Source: an uncultured Selenomonas sp.
GTDB taxonomy: Bacteria; Bacillota; Negativicutes; Selenomonadales; Selenomonadaceae
DNA: 5,982 bases
Assembly: GCA_947097535.1 (NCBI GenBank)
Contig: CAMURM010000116.1
Span: 1 to 5,982 of the forward strand
Direction: 5' to 3'
Under the pieces are notes generated by a model. The model saw nothing but the letters and a program-made list of their open reading frames with translations, did no database searches and was not told the origin of the DNA. The position numbers were made by a program, and so were the translations under genes. The number at the start of each line of letters is the position of its first letter. The stretch's first letter is position 1. Positions 1 to 4,628 of the stretch are shown one piece after another.

Positions 1-700
1 CATACTTCGGCAGATAATTGTGTCGATAGCAGCACTTATCCGTGAACTCTGCCGCGCCGATGCGCTCAAGCTCCTCAAACGCATGGAAGAAGCCCGCCTG
101 CAGCCCCTCTCGCTCACCGACGCGCCGCTGCAGGCGCAGGCTGAACGACGTCGCCTCGGAAGGCTTCTCCTCGCGCCGCTTTTCGAGCTTTACCGCGAGC
201 AGAAAGGCAGGATTCGAGCGCATGCAGTAAAGCGCGGAAAAGCCCGGAAAGAGGCTTTCGACATCCTGTAGATCGTAGGCCCAGGCGGGTTCCAGATAGC
301 CGACTCCGTCGAGGGCTTCTGCCGAAGCATCGGGCGTCTGCACGAGAAGGAGCAAGGTGCCTCCCGGGCGGCAGATGTTCGCCAACGCTGCGGCGCCCTT
401 GGCAAAATGCGGCGTTCGCTCCAAGCCTTCCAGGAGAACGATAAAATCGTACTTCTTGCCCGGTGCGACCTCTTTCGGACGCCCCGGAAAATCCCCTTCG
501 TCTATATGCTCCGTGAAAACAGGGATATAATCGGCATTGACCTCCGCCGCAAAAAAGGGCAGCAGCTGCTTCGCAAATGCTTCATCGTCGCAATAAGCCA
601 GACCCACGACGAGAACGTCCTTGCCGCGCAGCTCCTCGGGCGTCAAAACGTGATTCTCCCAGAGCGCCTTCATCGCTTTTTCGTAATACAAAAAGCTCAT
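1..700 (-). CDS. Class I SAM methyltransferase paralog, 3' part cut by the window edge
   Basis: An open frame begins at an ATG (700-698) and reads without a stop to the left edge, giving about 233 residues. It is a paralog of the complete methyltransferase at 780-2015. The two align over exactly 700 nt with no net length change, roughly 55-60% identical residues by eye. Shared blocks include KALW, RGKDVL, VLLEGLER, PHF.K, QTPDAS/ETPDAS, WAYDLQD, SLFPGFS, FLLAVKLEKRRE, GLQAGFFHAFEELER and YRHNYL. Only the N-terminal domain and linker are visible; in the paralog the SAM-binding domain starts just after this point, so catalytic motifs lie outside the window. The visible domain resembles a degenerate methyltransferase fold (GKDVLVVGLAY, then YDFIVLLEG, then GGTLLLL). 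AGGAGG lies 9 nt upstream, which fixes the start. It is the last visible gene of the leftward operon. Role in O-methylating a glycan is inferred from the paralog and the neighbouring GT41. Confidence 0.85.
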   Translation of the reverse strand, partial: MSFLYYEKAMKALWENHVLTPEELRGKDVLVVGLAYCDDEAFAKQLLPFFAAEVNADYIPVFTEHIDEGDFPGRPKEVAPGKKYDFIVLLEGLERTPHFAKGAAALANICRPGGTLLLLVQTPDASAEALDGVGYLEPAWAYDLQDVESLFPGFSALYCMRSNPAFLLAVKLEKRREEKPSEATSFSLRLQRRVGEREGLQAGFFHAFEELERIGAAEFTDKCCYRHNYLPKY

Positions 701-779
701 CCTGTTTTTCCTCCTGTCGGAAGCCACTCGTGCCGCACGTTTTCATACGATAGAGCGCGGCTCTCCTCCATGTCGCCCC
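697..779 (-). pseudogene. Remnant of the 3' end of a second GT41 glycosyltransferase gene (contains a 24-codon ORF)
   Basis: Directly after the stop of the complete methyltransferase, the minus strand carries a frame whose end, YENVRHEWLP, resembles the last residues of the intact GT41 gene, YEKAWREWLQ. At DNA level TATGAAAA and GAGTGGCT are shared with the same 10-nt gap between them. The distance from GAGTGG to the following methyltransferase ATG is also nearly the same (23 versus 24 nt between the end of GAGTGG and the ATG). An upstream R-G may match the R-G of the intact gene, so about 20 codons could survive. Within it, an ATG at 771-769 with AAGGGG 4 nt upstream opens a 24-residue ORF ending in TGA at 699-697, overlapping the next gene as ATGA. 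The ORF lost its own stop relative to the GT41. It may only serve translational coupling. The match is short, so homology rests on position as well as sequence. Confidence 0.55.
710..715 (-). promoter_or_regulatory. Ribosome binding site AGGAGG of the partial methyltransferase
   Basis: On the minus strand the sequence reads AGGAGG, then 9 nt, then ATG (700-698). It is a consensus Shine-Dalgarno box at normal spacing and decides the start of the truncated gene. It lies inside the short open frame 697-771, so a ribosome finishing that frame at the overlapping ATGA would stop right at this start. Confidence 0.8.
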
Positions 780-2015
780 TTATTTCTTGATGAAAATGCA
801 GCTTGAGAGCATCGTCGCCACGAGCTCCGTCGCCATGCCGATCGCCGTGATCTCCTCGGCGAAAGGACCTTCCGTGCAGGGCTTGCGGCTCGCCGTCACG
901 CGCGCGATGCGCTCCGCCGCCGTGTAGGCGTCGATCGGTGCATCACAGTATTCATGAAACGCCTGCGGATGGAACGAGGTTTCCATATCCTCCATGATGT
1001 AGACGCCGCCGCTCGGCAGGACGGAGAAGAGCGTGAAGAGCGCCTTGAGCTGGTGGCTCCAGATATGCGAGGCATCATCGACGATGATGTGCGGGCGGAT
1101 CTCCCTGAGGCTTTCGAGCACCTCTGTTTTCGAGAGGTCGCCGATGCGAATCTCGATGCGCTCCTCTTCATGCGCCCTGCACGCCTCATCGATATCGACG
1201 CCATAAATTTGCGCCTGTGGGAAGTAGCGCTTCCACATGCGCTCGCTGCCGCCCTGGAAGACGCCGAGCTCCAGGAGGCGCAGCGGCTTGTCCTTCCAGT
1301 CGCGCAGGAAGAACTCATACTTCTGCAGATAGTTGTGGCGATAGCGGCATTTATCCGTAAGCTCCTCCGCCCCGAGGCGCTCAAGCTCCTCAAACGCGTG
1401 AAAGAAGCCCGCCTGCAGCCCCTTCCTCTCGCTGACGTGACGCCTGAGGCGTCGGCTGTACGCCCGCGGCTGCAAAGGGCGCGTCTCGCGCCGCTTTTCG
1501 AGCTTCACGGCGAGCAGGAAGGGCGGCTGCGTGCGCATCTGAAAGAGCAGGGAAAAGCCCGGGAAGAGGCTCTCGATATCCTGCAGATCGTACGCCCATG
1601 TGGTTTCGAGGCAACGCGCTGCACCGCGCGCTTCTTCCGAAGCGTCGGGCGTCTCCGCGAAGAGCAGCAGCCTGCCGCCGAGGCGGCAGCATTTCGCCAA
1701 TGCCTCGGCTGCCTTGACGAAATGCGGCTCGCGCTCCAAGCCTTCGAGCAAGACTACGAGATCGTACTGCTTTTCTGCCGCGAGCGCATCGAGCTGTGCC
1801 AAATACGGGTTCGTATTCATCCGACCATTGAAAAGAGGCGCATAATCGAGCCTGGCGTCAGCGACGAGAAAGGAGTGCTGCAGCGCCGTGAGCGCCTCAT
1901 CTCCGAAATAGGAAAGCCCGATCAGGAGGACGTCCTTGCCGCGCACCTCGTCCGCCGTCAGGACATCGTTGCTCCACAGCGCCTTCAGCATCTTCGTATA
2001 ATACGGTAAACTCAT
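780..2015 (-). CDS. Two-domain class I SAM-dependent methyltransferase (CmcI / sugar O-methyltransferase-like)
   Basis: A 411-residue protein if started at ATG 2015. A GTG at 2021 would add two residues, but the paralog at 1-700 begins MSFLYY, matching MSLPYY at the ATG, and AAGGGAAGAG is better spaced for it. Residues ~1-170 form an N-terminal domain that looks like a degenerate methyltransferase fold: VLLIGLSYFG lacks the glycine-rich motif I, then come YDLVVLLEG and GGRLLLF. Residues ~240-350 are a canonical SAM-binding domain: motif I LLELGVFQGGSE, then YGVDID with the acidic residue expected to bind the SAM ribose, RIGDLSK, IIVDDASH (an acidic pair typical of metal-assisted members), GGVYIMEDMETS. 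This pattern matches the Methyltransf_24/CmcI group and macrolide- and rhamnosyl-O-methyltransferases. The gene starts 15 nt after the GT41 stop, so it is almost certainly co-transcribed. Methylation of a sugar added by the GT41 is inference; the acceptor is unknown. Probably cytoplasmic: no signal peptide or membrane segment seen. Confidence 0.88.
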   Translation of the reverse strand: MSLPYYTKMLKALWSNDVLTADEVRGKDVLLIGLSYFGDEALTALQHSFLVADARLDYAPLFNGRMNTNPYLAQLDALAAEKQYDLVVLLEGLEREPHFVKAAEALAKCCRLGGRLLLFAETPDASEEARGAARCLETTWAYDLQDIESLFPGFSLLFQMRTQPPFLLAVKLEKRRETRPLQPRAYSRRLRRHVSERKGLQAGFFHAFEELERLGAEELTDKCRYRHNYLQKYEFFLRDWKDKPLRLLELGVFQGGSERMWKRYFPQAQIYGVDIDEACRAHEEERIEIRIGDLSKTEVLESLREIRPHIIVDDASHIWSHQLKALFTLFSVLPSGGVYIMEDMETSFHPQAFHEYCDAPIDAYTAAERIARVTASRKPCTEGPFAEEITAIGMATELVATMLSSCIFIKK

Positions 2016-2030
2016 GCTCACTCTTCCCTT

Positions 2031-3497
2031 CTACTGCAGCCACTCCCGCCATGCCTTTTCATAAAACCCCTCGACCTCGCGCGCATAGCCCCTGCCGTCG
2101 AGCAGGGGCGACGCTTCCAGGCGCGCGCGCAGGCCTTCCTGCAGCGCTTTCAGAAGCGCCGGCTCGTGCGCGAGCGCCGCCGCCTTCTCCACATACTCCT
2201 CCGGCGTCGCTGCCGAAAGCTCAGCAATCCCAGCGGCTGCGAGCAGGCTCCTGCCGAAGCGGGAGCCGAAGCGCCTGCCATAGCGCGTGACAACGGGCAC
2301 GCCCATGTAAAGCGCGTCGCACGTCGTGCCGCCGCCCGGATACGGCCAGGTGTCGAGCGCGATGTCAACGTCGAGGTACTGCGCGAGGTAGTCGCTCGAA
2401 GCGCGCCGGAACTCGACCGCACCTTCGGCGAAGCCCGCGCGCGCCGCCATGCGGCGCAGGCGGCGCTCCTGCGGCGCACTGTCCTCCGTATTCTTGAGGA
2501 TGAGGCGCGCGCCGGGCACGCGCTCTACGATCTCACGCCAAAGGCGGAGCTGCTCCTGCGTGATCTTATAAAAATTGTTAAAACTGCCGAAGACGGGCGC
2601 CGCATGGCGCTCGCGCCGCCCCTTCACATGCTGCACGGACGACGGCGGCATGTAGCAAAGAAGCGAATGCTCCTGCAAGGAGAGCGGCTTTTCGAGGAAG
2701 AGCGCCGCATTGTCGTCGTCCGCCGTCCAGCGGTCGGCAAGCACATAGTCGACGGCGGGCAGCCCCGTCGTGTCGAACCAGCCGATCGCCGTCACCTGCA
2801 CGGGGGCAGGGCGCAGGGCGGCGACGGCGAGCGTGTCGCCGCCCGCCGCGTGACCCGAAAGGTCGACGAGGATGTCGATCTCGTCCGCATAGATGCGCGC
2901 CGCCCGCTCCTCTGCCGAAAGAGCCGCCACATCGCGCCAGGTATCCGCCAGCGAGCGCATCTGCTGCGTCACGCTGTCGTTTGCGCCGCGCGTATCATAG
3001 CAGTAGATGTCGAAGCGCTCCTTCGTGCGGTGCGCGAGAAGCGCCATGATGAAGAAGGCGTTGATCTGCATCGCGAAGTCGGGCGAAAGGTAGCCGATGC
3101 GCAGCCGCGCATGGCGGTGGCGCGCTGCCGCGTGCTCGTATTGCCGCACGCCTTCGAAGAGGCGCGCGAAGCCGCAGTGCTCAGCAAAAAGCCGGGCGTC
3201 TTCCACGCCCGGCAGGTAGTGAAGCGCAAAGAGATAATTGCTGTACGCCCGCCTGTGCTCCTCGGGCAAAGCGCCGCCGGAGGCGCATGCCGCGCGGTAC
3301 GCCTCGACGATCCCGCGCACATCGCCGAGGGCGCCGCAGGCGGCTGCCATGGCGGCGGCGAGCTCGAAGGCAGCGCGCGGCGAAAGGTCGCGCAGCGCGA
3401 GCCGCCGCATCGCATCGAGCGCAGCTCCCTCCCTGCCTTCGCCGAGGAGTGCACGGACGCGCGCCATCGCCTCGGCGAAGCTGCGCTCCTCAGCCAC
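2031..3497 (-). CDS. GT41 family glycosyltransferase (SPINDLY / O-GlcNAc transferase-like)
   Basis: A 488-residue protein of the bacterial SPINDLY/OGT type (COG3914-like), which transfers a sugar from a nucleotide-sugar to Ser/Thr of proteins. Residues ~1-120 are Ala-rich and helical, TPR-like, ending in the family's NYLFALHYLPG. The catalytic part follows: LRIGYLSPDF (132-141), DILVDLSGHAAGGDTLA (208-224), LRPAPVQVTAIGWFDTTGLP (228-247), FGSFNNFYKI (303-312) with K311 at the place of the essential OGT lysine, then LDTWPYPGGGTTCDALYMG (381-399), the nucleotide-sugar diphosphate site. Where most relatives have a His shortly after SPDF, this protein has Gln (Q144). The GTG start at 3497 overlaps the TPR gene stop by 8 nt (GTGGCTGA) and has no clear Shine-Dalgarno box, so translation is probably coupled; ATG 3467 is an alternative start. 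A polypeptide such as flagellin or a surface protein is the likely acceptor, but nothing here identifies it. Confidence 0.9.
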   Translation of the reverse strand: MAEERSFAEAMARVRALLGEGREGAALDAMRRLALRDLSPRAAFELAAAMAAACGALGDVRGIVEAYRAACASGGALPEEHRRAYSNYLFALHYLPGVEDARLFAEHCGFARLFEGVRQYEHAAARHRHARLRIGYLSPDFAMQINAFFIMALLAHRTKERFDIYCYDTRGANDSVTQQMRSLADTWRDVAALSAEERAARIYADEIDILVDLSGHAAGGDTLAVAALRPAPVQVTAIGWFDTTGLPAVDYVLADRWTADDDNAALFLEKPLSLQEHSLLCYMPPSSVQHVKGRRERHAAPVFGSFNNFYKITQEQLRLWREIVERVPGARLILKNTEDSAPQERRLRRMAARAGFAEGAVEFRRASSDYLAQYLDVDIALDTWPYPGGGTTCDALYMGVPVVTRYGRRFGSRFGRSLLAAAGIAELSAATPEEYVEKAAALAHEPALLKALQEGLRARLEASPLLDGRGYAREVEGFYEKAWREWLQ

Positions 3498-4353
3498 GAA
3501 TGGCAGCCAGCAGGGCGAAGTCGGGCGCCTTCATCATCGAGGCAAGCTCAAGCGCCGTATCGCGCTCGCCGAGAGCGACGAGCGTATAGCCCATGTTCGA
3601 GAGCGTCGTCGCATCGTGCGCATCAAGTCCGAGCGCCTGCTTCAAGAGCACTTTCGACGCCGGGAAAGAGCCTGCGAGGAAGAAGCCCGCCGCGAACGAA
3701 TTCAAGAGCTGTATCTTCTCCGAAAGCGCGACGTCCTTCGCGAGGATGTCGCGTGCAAGGCGCATGGCCTCCGCCTCGTCCGCCGCCCCGTCGCCTGCCG
3801 CACTCTGCTGCAGAGACTGTGCCTCGACGCGCTGCACCTGCGGCGCCAACGGCTGGAACGTCGGCGGCTGTGCCTGCGGCTCCGCTGCCCCGTCGAGCGC
3901 CAGGAAGCGGGCGATGGCAGGATAATTCGCGCGCAGCTCCTCTTCCTTCGTCGTGCCGTAGTAATCGAGCACTTCGCTGAGCTCTTCCCGCTCCTCTGCC
4001 GAAAGAGCCGCCTCGTAGTTCTTCAGCACGAACTCAAATATGGCGAGAGCGTCCGCCGTGCGCTCTTCCAGAAGGCAGAGGCGGGCGAGCAGGATGCGCG
4101 CCCTGACATGCGCGGGCGCGAGGCGCAGCGTATTGTCCACCCACTGCACCGCGCGCTCGTAGTCGCCGCTCATGAAGTAGCTGTAAGCCGCATCATAAAA
4201 GGCGTCGGCGTCCTCAATGCCCTTCTCGATCATCGCCGCAACCGTACCGAGCGCCTCGCCGTACTCCTCGTCCTCCATCTGCCCGGCAAGCTCGCGCTTC
4301 ATATCCGATACCTCGCCCTGCTTCTTCTCTTCCTTTTTCTTCCACTTCGACAA
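3490..4353 (-). CDS. TPR-containing protein, probable partner of the GT41 enzyme (TTG start)
   Basis: A frame is open from ATG 4386, but the better start is TTG 4353: GGGAGGA sits 8 nt before it, whereas the ATG has no ribosome site and overlaps a TATAAT box that would place the transcript start downstream of it. That gives 287 residues. The protein starts with a charged Lys/Glu-rich stretch. It then has TPR-like helices at ~47-112 (AFYDAAYSYFMSGDYERAVQ, then LRLAPAHVRARILLARLCLL). A Pro/Gln/Ala-rich linker without predicted structure lies at ~154-196. A second helical TPR section at ~214-275 contains LLKQALGLD and TLSNMGYTLVALGERDTALE. There is no signal peptide or catalytic motif. It is first in the leftward operon and overlaps the GT41 gene. 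Known OGTs carry TPRs in the same chain for substrate choice, so this may be a separate adaptor subunit; that is inference. Confidence 0.8.
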   Translation of the reverse strand: MSKWKKKEEKKQGEVSDMKRELAGQMEDEEYGEALGTVAAMIEKGIEDADAFYDAAYSYFMSGDYERAVQWVDNTLRLAPAHVRARILLARLCLLEERTADALAIFEFVLKNYEAALSAEEREELSEVLDYYGTTKEEELRANYPAIARFLALDGAAEPQAQPPTFQPLAPQVQRVEAQSLQQSAAGDGAADEAEAMRLARDILAKDVALSEKIQLLNSFAAGFFLAGSFPASKVLLKQALGLDAHDATTLSNMGYTLVALGERDTALELASMMKAPDFALLAAIRG

Positions 4354-4360
4354 GATATAT

Positions 4361-4367
4361 TCCTCCC
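4361..4367 (-). promoter_or_regulatory. Ribosome binding site GGGAGGA that selects the TTG start of the TPR gene
   Basis: The minus strand reads GGGAGGA, 7-8 nt, then TTG (4353-4351). This near-perfect Shine-Dalgarno box lies inside the reading frame opened by the upstream ATG, which itself lacks any such box. It is the main reason to shorten the gene by 11 codons. Confidence 0.75.
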
Positions 4368-4384
4368 AAAACTTCTTTGCGTCC

Positions 4385-4393
4385 ATTATATCA
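4385..4393 (-). promoter_or_regulatory. Extended -10 promoter of the TPR-GT41-methyltransferase operon
   Basis: The minus strand carries TGATATAAT: a perfect TATAAT (4390-4385) with TG one base upstream, the extended -10 form. At 16-18 nt further upstream only a poor -35 is seen (T-rich, around 4408-4413), which an extended -10 can tolerate. The expected transcript start is near 4378, leaving a leader of about 25 nt with GGGAGGA before the TTG start. It faces away from the rightward promoter at 4576-4604. Confidence 0.6.
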
Positions 4394-4404
4394 TACGTTC
4401 GTAT
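4393..4404. promoter_or_regulatory. 12-bp palindrome abutting the leftward -10 box, possible operator
   Basis: ATACG-TT-CGTAT is an inverted repeat with 5-bp arms and a 2-nt centre. It covers the spacer of the leftward promoter directly upstream of its TG/-10 element. A bound regulator would be placed to block or aid RNA polymerase. No regulator gene is present in the window, and a short AT-rich palindrome can occur by chance. Confidence 0.35.
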
Positions 4405-4426
4405 ATCGAAAAAGCACGGAAAGGGC

Positions 4427-4477
4427 TTAAGGAAGCACCGATAAATTCAACTACCCATCTTCATGCATCTGCGCTGT
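4427..4477 (+). repeat. Degenerate ~51-bp direct repeat, copy A (left of the ATPase gene)
   Basis: From TTAAGGAAGCACCGATAAAT to ATCTGCGCTGT, this stretch aligns with 5927-5978 in the same orientation with a single 1-nt gap. About two thirds of positions match (about 34 of 50 by hand). Best-kept blocks are GATAAA, CCCA and TGCGCTGT. It lies between the two divergent promoters and does not code. The pair resembles ends or remnants of a mobile element or a dispersed repeat family; I cannot name the family. Confidence 0.5.
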
Positions 4478-4544
4478 TCTCTCGTCGCCGGCAAATCCTC
4501 GACGCAGCAACGCCATCTTAATGCACCCTCACACTCCATTAAGC

Positions 4545-4567
4545 GCGTGTTTTTGCACAAAACACGC
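4545..4567. promoter_or_regulatory. Perfect 9-bp inverted repeat upstream of the ATPase promoter
   Basis: GCGTGTTTT, a 5-nt loop TGCAC, then AAAACACGC. It lies just upstream of the -35 box at 4576. Read rightward it is followed by AAATTTTG, only a weak T-run, and no gene ends upstream on this strand, so an intrinsic terminator is less likely than a protein-binding site or cruciform. Its core TTTTG-CA-CAAAA recurs with a longer centre at 4571-4584. Confidence 0.5.
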
Positions 4568-4570
4568 AAA

Positions 4571-4584
4571 TTTTGTTGACAAAA
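4571..4584. promoter_or_regulatory. Palindrome over the -35 box of the ATPase promoter, possible operator
   Basis: TTTTGT-TG-ACAAAA has perfect 6-bp arms and contains the TTGACA -35 element. A dimeric repressor bound here would block polymerase directly. The half-sites TTTTG and CAAAA also form the core of the hairpin 17-20 nt upstream, suggesting two related sites about two helical turns apart. Confidence 0.45.
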
Positions 4585-4604
4585 GCAAAAAAATCCACTA
4601 CGAT
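4576..4604 (+). promoter_or_regulatory. Sigma70-type promoter of the AAA15 ATPase gene
   Basis: Consensus -35 TTGACA (4576-4581), a 17-nt A-rich spacer, and -10 TACGAT (4599-4604, four of six consensus bases). The transcript would start near 4611, a few bases before the ribosome binding site, so the leader is very short. The -35 is embedded in a palindrome. Confidence 0.75.
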
Positions 4605-4614
4605 TAGCTTGGAT

Positions 4615-4621
4615 AAGGGGG
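4615..4621 (+). promoter_or_regulatory. Ribosome binding site AAGGGGG of the ATPase gene
   Basis: AAGGGGG is followed by 7 nt and the ATG at 4629. Purine-rich and well spaced, it supports this start, which also gives the family's usual N-terminus (a beta strand then SNYKSI). Confidence 0.7.
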
Positions 4622-4628
4622 CATTTTT

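Noticed and set aside
407..790. Plus-strand open frame (127 codons) opposite the partial methyltransferase
   Set aside because: The minus-strand frame is conserved with the second methyltransferase and has AGGAGG; the plus frame has neither support.
954..2009. Plus-strand open frame (351 codons) opposite the complete methyltransferase
   Set aside because: Composition mirrors the reverse strand's codons, no family motifs, and the minus strand has an unmistakable SAM-binding domain with a paralog next door.
2166..3980. Long plus-strand open frame (604 codons) opposite the GT41 and TPR genes
   Set aside because: It is an antisense shadow in high-GC DNA: Arg/Ala/His-rich, without recognisable motifs, while the opposite strand encodes clear GT41 and TPR proteins.
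3238..4521. Plus-strand open frame (427 codons) spanning the TPR gene and the divergent promoters
   Set aside because: Arg/Leu-rich shadow without a good ribosome site; it would run across a promoter region and a repeat.
4545..4574. Hairpin plus TTTT as an intrinsic terminator
   Set aside because: No gene ends upstream on the plus strand, the T-run is short and preceded by AAA, and on the minus strand no T-run follows; an operator role fits the position better.
4405..4628. CRISPR array, tRNA or riboswitch in the intergenic region
   Set aside because: No regularly spaced repeats, no cloverleaf, and the predicted leaders are too short for a riboswitch.
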